Shown: piece after piece, positions 36,768-45,978 of the stretch
Layout: each line of letters starts with the position of its first letter
Numbering within the stretch: position 1 is the stretch's first letter
From: Aminobacter ciceronei
GTDB taxonomy: Bacteria; Pseudomonadota; Alphaproteobacteria; Rhizobiales; Rhizobiaceae
Length of the DNA: 50,835 nt
Reading direction: 5' to 3'
Assembly: GCF_014138625.1 (NCBI RefSeq)
Contig: NZ_JACJHY010000038.1
Span: forward strand, 1 to 50,835
Notes under the pieces: generated by a model
Seen by the model: the letters and a program-made list of their open reading frames with translations, nothing else
Databases searched by the model: none
What the model was told of the DNA's origin: nothing
Made by a program: the position numbers and the translations under genes

Positions 36768-37370
36768 AGAACCTCCCATGCGTACTGTGGAGCATCTGCC
36801 CCAATTCGAATTTCCGTACGCCAACACACCACCGTTGCGCGCTGAGTCAAATAACAAGATCACATGGCCGCCATAGGAATCCTCAAGGACGAACGGTGAT
36901 CCTGGCGGCGAGCGCGATCCTGGGAGGGCTTAGAGGGTTAGCTGGATCATGGCGCGCATGCCACCTGATCGTCTTTCCAGGCAGGGCGTAAAGACCGGTC
37001 TGCAGGCCGTTTGCCTGGGTTCGATGCCGCTCGCGATTCAATCGTGACGACACAAGATGTCTCTGGAGCGTAGGGTGCCTCCCGACCCCTGCGGTCCGCC
37101 GGCGCCAGCGGCCACTGGCTCGTCGTAGCCTAGTTTTATCACATGTCCCCCATAGCGACTATCTATTGGACTGTGGGCCGTTTGGGACATCCAATGCGGC
37201 GGAGAGTGCATAGATGGCTGCACGACCGGATTGCGCACTGATCAGTTATCCCAGCCTCTCGCATGAGAACTGCTGGAGCAGGCCTTGCCTATCAGGTTCT
37301 CGGAGCCAACGACGCTTGCGCCTAGACAGCAACTCTCGGCGTGGTTGGCAATTTTTTGGAGGAGAATGAT
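36768..37370. other. 603-bp divergent intergenic region of the ABC transporter
   Basis: It lies between the permease/ATPase genes (minus) and the binding-protein gene (plus), and so contains two promoters. No gene was recognised in it. A GGAGGAG ribosome-binding site precedes the binding-protein start. Splitting of the transporter across this unusually long region is uncommon. Confidence 0.5.
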
Positions 37371-38219
37371 ATGAAGAATCGTGCCGGGATTACCTTGGGA
37401 CTGATCAGTGGATTTATGGGCGCTATGCTTTCTGGAGGCGCGTTTGCTCAGGAAGTCCAGTTGCCTCAAAAATTTAAGGATGCAGGCGTAGTTAATGTCG
37501 GGATTGAATTGACCTATCCGCCGATGGGTTATTCGGATCCGGAAACCAAGAAGCCAACCGGTGTGAATATTGAGCTGCTGCACGCATTGGAGGCGAAGCT
37601 CGGAACGAAATTCGAGTATGTCAATGTTAGTTTCGCCCAGATTGTACCTGGACTGACTACGGGTCGACTGGATTTTCATGGCGGGTCCCTGAACGATTTT
37701 CCGTTTAGGCGCGATAACTTGTCGTTCCTCGATTTCTTCAAGTCGGGACCTCAGTTCTTTGTGCGTGATGCGGATTCCAAAGACATCCAGGCGCTGGCAG
37801 ATTTGTGTGGCCGATCGGTGGGGAACGCCCGCTATCTCTCTGTTTTCAGCGATGTCATCAAGCAGGTCAGCAAATCGGAATGCGTGGACAAAGGCAAAGA
37901 ACCAATCAAGGAGATTACCGAGGATCTGCCTGTGCAGCTTGGTCTGTTGCAGAAGAGGTATGATGCGGCAATCGTGACTACCGAGGCTCTCGTTTATGCC
38001 AAGAAGCTTGAGCCGAACAAGTTCCGGAACTTGGGTGGGGTTGTCCGAGAGTGGCGTGCTGGGATGGTTTTCTCCAAAAACTCGGCTGAGCTTCGTGACG
38101 CGGTTCAGGCCGCGATGAACGCCCTGATCGCAGATGGTACCTATTCGAAGGTGCTTGCAAAGTACGGCATTGCCGACTCAGCACTTGCGACCACTTCTAT
38201 CGACGCAGGCGAACTCTAG
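37371..38219 (+). CDS. ABC transporter substrate-binding protein (amino acid type)
   Basis: 282 aa from ATG 37371 (GGAGGAG about 8 nt upstream). A Sec signal peptide MKNRAGITLGLISG...GGAFAQE ends near residue 28. The mature protein is of the SBP_bac_3 fold: VVNVGIELTYPPMGYSDPET, SFAQIVPGLTTGRLDF and a C-terminal MNALIADGTYSKVLAKYGI. It works in the periplasm with the permease and ATPase encoded divergently. It is close to the amino-acid group, but its ligand is not predictable here. Confidence 0.93.
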   Translation: MKNRAGITLGLISGFMGAMLSGGAFAQEVQLPQKFKDAGVVNVGIELTYPPMGYSDPETKKPTGVNIELLHALEAKLGTKFEYVNVSFAQIVPGLTTGRLDFHGGSLNDFPFRRDNLSFLDFFKSGPQFFVRDADSKDIQALADLCGRSVGNARYLSVFSDVIKQVSKSECVDKGKEPIKEITEDLPVQLGLLQKRYDAAIVTTEALVYAKKLEPNKFRNLGGVVREWRAGMVFSKNSAELRDAVQAAMNALIADGTYSKVLAKYGIADSALATTSIDAGEL

Positions 38220-38386
38220 GTTCCAAGCCGACGAGCTGAGTCTGGGGTGTCCGGTCTAGTCCGTGATCCCGTGGATTCCCTGCTGCTCTCGATAGACGGC
38301 AGCCGCCAGGCCATGGGGCTAAATGCCCTCATGGTTCTGGCGGAGAACCTTTTCACGACGTCAACATCTGAGGATGGAGGGCAACC

Positions 38387-38785
38387 TTGCCAATTCACGG
38401 TTCATGCCAATGCCAACGCGTTCGCTATGAAGTCAAGCAGCTGAACGGACCAATGTTCCATTGCTTTTGCCAAAGTTGCCGTAAGTCGCATGCATCAGAC
38501 CATAATACTGCGGCACCAGTCGCAAGGAGTGACTTCCAAGTTGTGAGTGGAGGTGACGCATTGAATAGCTACGAATCTACTCCCGGCAAGCTGCGATGGT
38601 TCTGCTCTTCCTGCGGGACACATATTTATGCTGAGCGTCCGCAAAAACCTGAGGTTGTTGTAGTTCGCGCAGGCACCTTTGATTCTGACCCTGGTGTTGT
38701 GCCAACGCATAGCGTGTGGATGTCTCATGCCAGGCCTTGGTTGTCATACGACGCAAGCAAGCCGACGTATCCGGAATGGCCATAG
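38387..38785 (+). CDS. GFA-domain (CENP-V/GFA family) zinc protein
   Basis: 132 aa from TTG 38387 with GGAGGG upstream. Zinc ligands are visible as GSCQCQRVRYEV (C7, C9), FHCFCQSCRKSH (three Cys) and FCSSCGTHIY (two Cys), the family's standard pattern. Relatives include glutathione-dependent formaldehyde-activating enzyme, but most members have unknown reactions. A role in handling formaldehyde or another small reactive product of the catabolic enzymes here is possible. Confidence 0.85.
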   Translation: MPIHGSCQCQRVRYEVKQLNGPMFHCFCQSCRKSHASDHNTAAPVARSDFQVVSGGDALNSYESTPGKLRWFCSSCGTHIYAERPQKPEVVVVRAGTFDSDPGVVPTHSVWMSHARPWLSYDASKPTYPEWP

Positions 38786-38938
38786 TTCCTTTGGGGGCAA
38801 TTGACGCGACGCGCTAGGTGTTCGCGACTCAGGCACCCGCGAGCTTTGGCGTTCGAGCGACATTGCTGTCGCATGCTTTGATCCTAGTAGGAACTGCGCG
38901 GCGATGGCCAGCGTTTCCGATCAGAAAGAGAAGAACAC

Positions 38939-39961
38939 ATGGAAGGCCTCTACGCTTTCATTGATGGCTTGCCAAAGGCAGAGCTTCACATGCACCTGGA
39001 GGGTAGCCTGGAGCCCGAAATGGTGATGGAGCTTGCGAGGCGCAATTCGGTAGATGTGCCCTGGGCATCTGCTGATGAACTTAGGTCAGCGTACAGCTAC
39101 ACTGATCTAGATTCCTTTCTCGCTGTATTTTGGGGTGGCTGTCGCGTGCTGCGTCATGAGCAAGATTTCTATGAAATGGCCATGGCGTACTTCAAGCGTG
39201 CTCGACAGCAGAACGTACTTCATGCTGAAGTATTCATCGGTCTTCAGAGTTTCATCCCATTAGGTGTGGAAATGGCGTCTATACTGGACGGCATTACGCG
39301 AGCTCGTATCGACGCCGAAAAGGAAGTTGGGATAACTTCAAGATTGATGGTCAACATTCACCGTCATCGTCCGGAATCTGCGGCCTTCGATCTTTTGAGC
39401 CAGGTTGCTCCTTGGTGGGATCAGATCGCTGCATTCGGACTTGCCGGACCAGAGATGGGCAATCCTCCGTCTCGCTTTGCCCGGTTTTTCGGTGCCTGTC
39501 GAGAAAGCGGATTTCGAGTCGTCGCTCATGCGGGCGAGGAAGGGCCCTCGTCATATGTGCGAGAAACGGTCTCGCTGCTGAATGCAGATCGTGTCGACCA
39601 CGGGAACGCCTGTATCGATGACATGGAACTTGTTCAGGAAATTGCACTTAAGCAAATTCCATTAACTCTTTGTCCGTTCTCAAATCTAAAACTGAATGTT
39701 GTCAATTCGCTTCGGGATCATCCTTTGAAGAGATTGATGAATCATGGTGTAAAAGTAACTATTAATTCCGACGATCCATCTCTGTTTGGCGGATACATCA
39801 ACGAAAATTTCAAGGCGTGTTGCGATGAGCTTGAACTATCTAAAGATCAAGTCGTGGAGATTGCTCGGAACAGTTTCACAGCGTCTTTTTTGTCAGAGGC
39901 AGAAAAGCACAGATATTTGGGCATTTTGGACGGATATGTCGCCGGAGGCACTGCTGTTTGA
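38939..39961 (+). CDS. adenosine/adenine deaminase-family aminohydrolase
   Basis: 340 aa. The metal and catalytic residues of the family are all visible: H17/H19 (KAELHMHLEGSLEP), H197 and E200 (VAHAGEEGP), H221 (RVDHGNA) and D278/D279 (TINSDDPSLFGG). It is zinc-dependent hydrolytic deamination of a purine or related aminoheterocycle. The short length and sequence style resemble bacterial adenine deaminase-type members (HAGEEGP, RVDHGN). In this context it may act on a substrate other than adenosine. It has an ATG with AGAGAAG upstream. Confidence 0.9.
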   Translation: MEGLYAFIDGLPKAELHMHLEGSLEPEMVMELARRNSVDVPWASADELRSAYSYTDLDSFLAVFWGGCRVLRHEQDFYEMAMAYFKRARQQNVLHAEVFIGLQSFIPLGVEMASILDGITRARIDAEKEVGITSRLMVNIHRHRPESAAFDLLSQVAPWWDQIAAFGLAGPEMGNPPSRFARFFGACRESGFRVVAHAGEEGPSSYVRETVSLLNADRVDHGNACIDDMELVQEIALKQIPLTLCPFSNLKLNVVNSLRDHPLKRLMNHGVKVTINSDDPSLFGGYINENFKACCDELELSKDQVVEIARNSFTASFLSEAEKHRYLGILDGYVAGGTAV

Positions 39962-40225
39962 TCCGACGACAGGGTCATACGTGCATTTTCTCAACAATGA
40001 CCGACCCGTCAACGGGCTATGGAACCGACGGGACAGCTCGTCGTTGCGAGAGCCGGCCGAGCAGCAGGCTTCTGAGGCAAAACTCGCTTCGGGTGCCAAG
40101 CGATAGCAATACTGTATGACGGCCCTATGGCCTAACTATTTGCTGTTCTGCTGAATGTCAGCAATGTGATTAAAGCGGGCAAAACGCTCCTTTCAAAAAT
40201 AACACTTGTATAATTGGCATGGGCG

Positions 40226-41392
40226 ATGAAAACAGATCTTGAAGGAATCCTGGTTGTTTCCATTGAGCAAGCGGTTGCAGCACCGTACTTGTCCTGCAAG
40301 TTGGCAGATGCGGGGGCCAGAGTATTGAAAATTGAAAGGCCGGAAGGAGATTTTGCTCGGCAATATGACCATTTGGTGCATGGGGAAAGCGCGTATTTCG
40401 TCTGGCTGAACCGCGGCAAGGAATCCATCTGTCTCGACCTGAAGCAAGAGTCGGATAGAGCCGTACTTATGAACATGGTTAGCCGAGCCGACGTATTCAT
40501 CCAGAACCTCGCCCCTGGCGCAATCGATCGAATGGGTTTTGGTGTGGATCTGCTGCGTCAAAGGTTCCCGCGGCTTATTACCTGCTCGATCTCTGGGTAC
40601 GGTGACGAGGGTCCTCGGCGCGAGGCAAAGGCATACGACCTGTTGGTGCAGGCTGAGAGTGGTCTCTCCGCAATCACGGGTAACGAGCACGGTTTGGCAC
40701 GGGTGGGTGTCTCAGTTTGCGATATTGCCGCTGGCATGACAGCGACGCAGGCGGTGCTGCAAGCTCTTTACGCTCGAAGGGAGACAGGAGAGGGGCGCCA
40801 CGTGGCCGTGTCGCTCTATCACGCGTTATCCGATTGGATGAACGTCCCCTATCTACAGTTCGTTTACGGCGGGAAGACACCCGTTCGAAGCGGCTTGAAC
40901 CATCCTACCATCGCGCCATATGGGGCTTACACATGCGCCGACGGCAAGGCGCTGCTGTTCTCAATTCAGAATGAGCGTGAATGGGTCAACTTCTGCGGCG
41001 AGGGGCTCGGGCGGCCGGAACTGGCCACTGACGAACTATACTCTTCCAACAGTCGTCGCGTGCAGAACCGTGAGAAGCTGGACAGCGAGATCGTGGCAAT
41101 CATCTCGACCTTGGACCGAGATCAATTTGAGGCCAAACTTCAGAAGGCAAGCATTGCCTTCGGGCGAGTCAGTACGCTTGATGAGGTCGTCGTGCACCCG
41201 CAGAATCGCTATGTGTCCGTCGATACTCCGACGGGGCCCGTTCAGATGCTAGCGCCAGGAGCGGTGGTAAACGGCAATGCCCCCACACTTGGTTCGGTGC
41301 CAGCACTAGGCGCAGATACAGAACGGCTTCGACGTGAGTTTTCTGCGCTGAATGCAGCAGCTTACGCCGACAATCCCTCGAAGGTTGCTTGA
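40226..41392 (+). CDS. CaiB/BaiF-family CoA transferase (itaconate/mesaconate type)
   Basis: 388 aa from ATG 40226 (a TTG at 40214 is an alternative). It begins LEGILVVSIEQAVAAPYLSC, with KIERPEGDFARQYD, FVWLNRGKESICLDLK, the GYG-type loop SISGYGDEGPRR followed by KAYDLLVQAESGLSAITGN (family Asp at the D in AYD), and IQNEREWVNFC. These stretches match my memory of itaconate CoA-transferase (Pseudomonas Ict) and mesaconyl-CoA transferases better than the carnitine or formate types. It would activate a C5 dicarboxylate with succinyl-CoA, feeding the hydratase and CitE-like lyase 13-16 kb to the left. Confidence 0.85.
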   Translation: MKTDLEGILVVSIEQAVAAPYLSCKLADAGARVLKIERPEGDFARQYDHLVHGESAYFVWLNRGKESICLDLKQESDRAVLMNMVSRADVFIQNLAPGAIDRMGFGVDLLRQRFPRLITCSISGYGDEGPRREAKAYDLLVQAESGLSAITGNEHGLARVGVSVCDIAAGMTATQAVLQALYARRETGEGRHVAVSLYHALSDWMNVPYLQFVYGGKTPVRSGLNHPTIAPYGAYTCADGKALLFSIQNEREWVNFCGEGLGRPELATDELYSSNSRRVQNREKLDSEIVAIISTLDRDQFEAKLQKASIAFGRVSTLDEVVVHPQNRYVSVDTPTGPVQMLAPGAVVNGNAPTLGSVPALGADTERLRREFSALNAAAYADNPSKVA

Positions 41393-41998
41393 AAAGGCTG
41401 CCGATAGGATGCGGGTGCGTCCTCGATAGAAGAAACGTTGAGACGGCGTTCGCGAACAAGCCATCGTCGTCTCCATACTGTTCGCAAGCCAGGCTTCCTA
41501 GCGCGCTGGCAGTGCTGAGATGGCATTGTGCCGCGCTTGGTCAACCTAATGGCTAAGCGGTCAACTCTTCGTCTGGATCTGGGTCACCGCGGGTCGAGGG
41601 GAGTTGACGTACCGTTCCGCCCTGGCTCCTCTCCCGGCCAGGGCGGAACGAGTTTGCGAAGCATACCCATGTTTCCAAACTTGCACCTTGGTGAGATCGC
41701 CTGCGTCCGCTTGCTGTTGAGCGATGGCTCCACAGGCCGGGATAGTGGCCCCCCAATCGATCTATCTTCTACCGCGCTTCGATTGCTGTCCCACAATGCG
41801 ACGCGAAACGCGCAAGCCGTGTCGCCCCGCTAGCGTGGCATCTTCTTGTGCGAACCTGACGACCGATGCCTAGGCCTGGTCCGCCTTCGAGCGTTCGCGC
41901 TGCTTTTGAGGCAGCGCAGTGAAGCGAAATTGATCCTTGATGCTAGAGCAGAAAAGCGCGCAACAATATGCGCGTATTCTGAAACAGAGGCGGGACAT
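41393..41998. other. 606-bp region with a long hairpin
   Basis: No protein gene recognised with confidence. The main structure is a perfect 13-bp inverted repeat (CGTTCCGCCCTGG at 41613-41625, its complement at 41638-41650). Short frames across it on both strands lack family features. It may be an old insertion-sequence relic or a control region for the monooxygenase operon. Confidence 0.5.
41613..41650. repeat. perfect 13-bp inverted repeat (hairpin)
   Basis: CGTTCCGCCCTGG and its exact complement enclose a 12-nt pyrimidine-rich loop (CTCCTCTCCCGG). No T-run follows on either strand, so it is not a standard terminator. It could be an IS end or an RNA structure. Confidence 0.6.
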
Positions 41999-43321
41999 AT
42001 GAAGAGGAAGATGCACCTAGGCCTGTTCCTTCATGGAACAGGAAGTCACATCGCGGGCTGGAGGCCTACGGGTGCTATAGCCAGCAACCAAGATTTCGAG
42101 GCGTTGAAAGCGATTGTTCTTGAAGCTGAGCGCGCCAAATTTGACATGGTGTTTGTTGGAGACTCGTTGAGCTCAGACCCGTATGCACATCCGTCTTATG
42201 CTGCACGGCTCGAGCCTCTGACGCTCCTGGCTGCCCTGGCAGCCAGCGGGACGAAGTTCATCGGATTGGCGGCGACTGCATCAACTACTTATTGCGCTCC
42301 GTACACCATTGCCCGTGCATTCGCGTCCTTGGATCACATTAGCGGAGGTCGGGCTGCATGGAACGCAGTTACTACGACGGATGCAGCGGCCGCCGCAAAT
42401 TATGGTGTCGAGCACCCAAATCACGCCCAGCGATACCAAATCGCCGGGGAGTTTATCGATATCGTCAAAGGTCTTTGGGACTGCTGGGAAGACGATGCAA
42501 TTGTCGCTGATCGACAAACTGGAACTTACATCGATCCCGAAAAGGTACGTCCCCTTGGGCATGAGGGGCAGTATTTCAAAGTCAAAGGTCCGCTGAACAT
42601 TGGCCGCTCGCCGCAAGGCCGTCCTATTGTAATTCAGGCGGGCGGTTCGGAGGCGGGAAGAGCTCTGGCCGCACGAGTAGCCGATGTCGTCTTCTCCGTA
42701 GTCCAAGACTTTGGCGAGGCACAAAAGGACTACGCAGCCCTCAAAAGTCTGGTGGAGGCTTCAGGAAGGCCGCGCGATGCAGTTACCGTGATGCCAGGGG
42801 TGATGCCAGTGGTCGCCAAGTCGGACAAGGAGGCCCTAGAAAAGCTGAACATGCTCCAGAGCTTCGTGGACAACAAAAACGGGATCCACATTCTTTCCGA
42901 CAGACTGGGCATCGACCTAACTGACTACAATCTAGACGGTCCAATACCTGAGGCTGGATCTACGGATACCAGTCACGCTTTTGCGCGGGCAATTTTGTCC
43001 AAAGCTCGGCGCGAAAACATGTCCTTGCGCGACGTTTACAATCTCGTAGCGGCATCGCGTGGGCATTGGGTGCTATGCGGATCGCCCGAAACGATAGCCA
43101 CGACGCTCATCGATTGGTTTGAAAATGGTGCTGCGGACGGGTTCAATGTAATGCCTGCCTATTTTATAGATCAACTGACGGAATTTGCAGACCAAGTTGT
43201 GCCAATTCTACAAGAAAAAGGCGTTTTCAGAAAAGAATACACTGGAAGAACGTTGAGAGATCATTTTGGATTGGAGCGCGCTAAGAGAAATAATGCGCTA
43301 CCGCTCGGCACACAGATCTAA
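41999..43321 (+). CDS. LLM-class flavin monooxygenase (NtaA/SnaA/DszA family)
   Basis: 440 aa from ATG 41999, the family's typical length. It begins MKRKMHLGLFLHGTGSHIAG and contains DMVFVGDSLSSD, LAATASTTYCAPYTIARAFA, LDHISGGRAAWNAVTT, EFIDIVKGLWDCWEDDA and RPIVIQAGGSEAGRALAARV, all hallmarks of this branch. Enzymes of the group use FMNH2 and O2 to cleave C-N bonds (nitrilotriacetate, EDTA) or C-S bonds (dibenzothiophene sulfone). The stop overlaps the ATG of the flavin reductase (TAATG), its likely FMNH2 source. A peptide-type ABC transporter follows, an arrangement like that of the EDTA genes emo/epp. Confidence 0.92.
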   Translation: MKRKMHLGLFLHGTGSHIAGWRPTGAIASNQDFEALKAIVLEAERAKFDMVFVGDSLSSDPYAHPSYAARLEPLTLLAALAASGTKFIGLAATASTTYCAPYTIARAFASLDHISGGRAAWNAVTTTDAAAAANYGVEHPNHAQRYQIAGEFIDIVKGLWDCWEDDAIVADRQTGTYIDPEKVRPLGHEGQYFKVKGPLNIGRSPQGRPIVIQAGGSEAGRALAARVADVVFSVVQDFGEAQKDYAALKSLVEASGRPRDAVTVMPGVMPVVAKSDKEALEKLNMLQSFVDNKNGIHILSDRLGIDLTDYNLDGPIPEAGSTDTSHAFARAILSKARRENMSLRDVYNLVAASRGHWVLCGSPETIATTLIDWFENGAADGFNVMPAYFIDQLTEFADQVVPILQEKGVFRKEYTGRTLRDHFGLERAKRNNALPLGTQI

Positions 43322-44325
43322 TGTCAAACAATTCTGGTGAATGGAAAAAGAGGATGGTTCTTCAATCTCCCAGCAAATCAGAGGATCTTCTAAAGAGCCT
43401 CCGGCGCTGTCTAAGCCAATATTCGACGGGGGTCTCGGTCGTCACCGCATGCGTCGACGGAGTGCGGATTGGCATCACGATGAACTCATTTGCATCAGTG
43501 TCGCTCGATCCGCCCCTAATCTTGTGGTCAATCCGTAAGCAGTCGACCAACTTTCAAGCGTTTAAGAGCGCGCAGTACTTCGCGATTAACGTTATGTCGT
43601 CAGAGCAAATTGATGTGTCTCAGCACTTCAGTAAATCTGGTGAGGACAAATTCAGTTCGGTGAAGGTGACGGATGGCAAGTTCGGTTCGCCAGTGATCGA
43701 AGGTTCTTTGGCAGTTATCGAGTGCAGTACCGATACGATGTTTCCGGGCGGTGATCATATGATCGTAGTCGGGCGAGTCGAGCATTTCGAAACCAGCCCA
43801 GGTGAGGCACTGATCTTTTCCCAGGGACGGTATGTCGTCGCTCAAGATCATCCAGCGATGGCCGCAGACCCAGCGCTGCTACCCAGATCGAGTACAAACG
43901 GTGCGCAGAAGCAATCTGCCGAGTTATTCCCCAGTCTATATTGGGCATTTAATTCGATGTCGCTAAAATTCGAAAGTCATAGACAAGAACTCGGCCTCGA
44001 CATTCCGAAAACACGGGTGCTTATCCAGCTTTTTAACAATCCAAACATCAGCGACGAAGCGCTTTGCGGACTTTGCTATCTATCGCGAAGTGCGACGACG
44101 GCCGCTGTTGAGCAGCTTCTGGCATCTGGGCACGTGAGCAGAGGGCAAGGAAGGCTTCTGGCGCTTTCTGAAGCAGGCGTTGCGCTTCGCAAGATACTGG
44201 CGGTGAGAGAAGTCGAATACGAGAGGACGCGCGTCAAGCACGTTCCAAAGCATGATCTCGATGTAGCAAGAGGCGTTCTCGACGCAATCGTCTCGGGGGA
44301 GTTCCGCGTTCAATACCAGAAATAA
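43321..44325 (+). CDS. flavin reductase fused to a MarR-type domain
   Basis: 334 aa. The first half (about residues 24-180) is a flavin-reductase-like domain (VVTACVDGVRIGITMNSFAS, DPPLILWSIRKQS, MIVVGRVEHFE). The second half (about 200-325) is a winged helix of MarR type (ALCGLCYLSRSATTAAVEQL, GRLLALSEAGVALRK). The same fusion is known in the C1 reductase of 4-hydroxyphenylacetate hydroxylase, where the MarR-like part lets the aromatic substrate stimulate flavin reduction. It starts within the stop codon of the monooxygenase gene, so it is the likely partner. Confidence 0.88.
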   Translation: MSNNSGEWKKRMVLQSPSKSEDLLKSLRRCLSQYSTGVSVVTACVDGVRIGITMNSFASVSLDPPLILWSIRKQSTNFQAFKSAQYFAINVMSSEQIDVSQHFSKSGEDKFSSVKVTDGKFGSPVIEGSLAVIECSTDTMFPGGDHMIVVGRVEHFETSPGEALIFSQGRYVVAQDHPAMAADPALLPRSSTNGAQKQSAELFPSLYWAFNSMSLKFESHRQELGLDIPKTRVLIQLFNNPNISDEALCGLCYLSRSATTAAVEQLLASGHVSRGQGRLLALSEAGVALRKILAVREVEYERTRVKHVPKHDLDVARGVLDAIVSGEFRVQYQK

Positions 44326-44356
44326 AAACAAATGCTTAGTTAAATGGGAGGAAATA

Positions 44357-45943
44357 ATGAAACACGTAGGAGTTTATCGTTCACTGGCCTTGGCACTAGC
44401 CATCGCTGTTTCGTCGGTCCAATTCGCCAACGCAGAGCAAAAAAATGAAATGGTGTGGGGAGAATTACTTCCTGAAACGCTAGACCCGCACTTGGCATCT
44501 CATTCCCAGATGCAATTTTACATGCTCAACACGTATGACGGCCTCTACCGTTATGAGGGAAATCCGCCGCAGGTAGTCCCCTGGCTTGCGACTGCCCATG
44601 AGGTATCTCAAGATGGGAAAACGTGGACATTCAAGTTAAGGAAGGATGTTCAGTTCCATGACGGTACCGTCCTTGACTCGTCAGACGTCGTCTACAGTTT
44701 TCGGCGCCTGCTAGCTATGGGCCGTGGCCCAGCTAGCGCCTTCAGCTCCTATCTCAAGCCGGAGAATATCTCGGCGCCAGACAACGAAACCGTCCGGTTC
44801 GTGCTCAATGAGCGGTATGCACCGTTCTTGTCGGCGTTGCCTCTGGTCTCGATTGTAAATGAAGGACTCTTGTCGAGTCACCAAGTGGGCAACGATTGGG
44901 GTGCAGCATGGCTTTCATCAAATGAGGCAGGATCAGGTGCATATGCACTCGACACCAAGACCTATCGGCCTCTGGAGGCTATGGACGTTCACCGCTTCGC
45001 CGAACACTTTCACGGTTGGAGCGACAATCCGCGCCCGATCGAGACGGTGAGAGTTCGCCCATCCAAAGAGACATCAACTAGCGTTTTAGTGCTGTTAAAG
45101 GGCGCAATTGACGCGACGGACTCCTTTCTTCCGCCGGACCAGGTGAAGAGGGTAGAAGCGGATGAAGGCCTACGCGTGTCGAAAGACGAATCGATGCGGA
45201 TACTTGTTATCAGAATGAATAACAAGAAGCCTCCATTTGACAACGTCAACTTCAGAAAGTGTCTAAGCTACGCATTCAACTATGATGGTTACATCGCGGC
45301 CATCTTGCAGGGATACGCAGTACGGAACCCGGGGCCAATTCCTCAAAATCTGTGGGGGGCCCCCAAGGATCTCGAGGGATACACATTCGACATGTCTAAG
45401 GCGAAGGAGTTTTGTGATCGAGCGAAGGCAGAAGGGGCACCAATCGACCGCAAATTGAAACTCTTTGCCCCATCCGAACATGTGCAAATGGCACAAACGG
45501 GGCAAGTTCTGCAGGCGGAAACTCGCAAGCTTGGCCTCGACATTGAAATCATCCCTGCGACCTTTCCGTCGCTGGCTGGTAGCATGGGAACTCCCGAGTC
45601 TACGCCGGACATGTGGGTTCATTGGGTATCAACATACTTTGCAGATCCGGAAAACTGGATCGGTCAAATGTACGACAGCCGCTATCATGGAACGTGGAAG
45701 GCATCCTCCTGGTATGAGAATGCTCAGGTGGATGAAATCCTTGGAAAGGCGCGTTCCGCGCTCTCTCAAGAAGATCGTCGGAGCCTATATGAAGAGGCAT
45801 CGCGTATCATAGTAAAAGATGCTGCAGATATCTGGGTGTACAACACTATTCAACTGCGAGGAATTAATAAGCGGGTTAACAATTTCCATTTCACGCCAGT
45901 CGGCGCGGGTGGCGAGTTGCGATGGATGTCGCTTGGGCAGTGA
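44357..45943 (+). CDS. peptide/opine-type ABC transporter substrate-binding protein
   Basis: 528 aa from ATG 44357 with GGGAGG upstream. A signal peptide ends around VQFANAEQK (about residue 27). SBP_bac_5 features: LDPHLASHSQMQFYMLNTYD, GLYRYEGNPPQVVPWLATAH, TFKLRKDVQFHDGTVLDSSD and VVYSFRRLLAMG. It delivers a peptide-like, opine or aminopolycarboxylate solute in the periplasm to the permeases encoded next. The position directly after the monooxygenase/reductase pair suggests it imports their substrate. Confidence 0.93.
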   Translation: MKHVGVYRSLALALAIAVSSVQFANAEQKNEMVWGELLPETLDPHLASHSQMQFYMLNTYDGLYRYEGNPPQVVPWLATAHEVSQDGKTWTFKLRKDVQFHDGTVLDSSDVVYSFRRLLAMGRGPASAFSSYLKPENISAPDNETVRFVLNERYAPFLSALPLVSIVNEGLLSSHQVGNDWGAAWLSSNEAGSGAYALDTKTYRPLEAMDVHRFAEHFHGWSDNPRPIETVRVRPSKETSTSVLVLLKGAIDATDSFLPPDQVKRVEADEGLRVSKDESMRILVIRMNNKKPPFDNVNFRKCLSYAFNYDGYIAAILQGYAVRNPGPIPQNLWGAPKDLEGYTFDMSKAKEFCDRAKAEGAPIDRKLKLFAPSEHVQMAQTGQVLQAETRKLGLDIEIIPATFPSLAGSMGTPESTPDMWVHWVSTYFADPENWIGQMYDSRYHGTWKASSWYENAQVDEILGKARSALSQEDRRSLYEEASRIIVKDAADIWVYNTIQLRGINKRVNNFHFTPVGAGGELRWMSLGQ

Positions 45944-45978
45944 GGGATGAAAGAAGTTAGGAACAAGCGAGTGCCAAA

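Noticed and set aside
37242-37679. 145-aa minus-strand frame over the binding-protein gene
   Set aside because: Opposite-strand shadow of the signal peptide and N-terminus of the substrate-binding protein.
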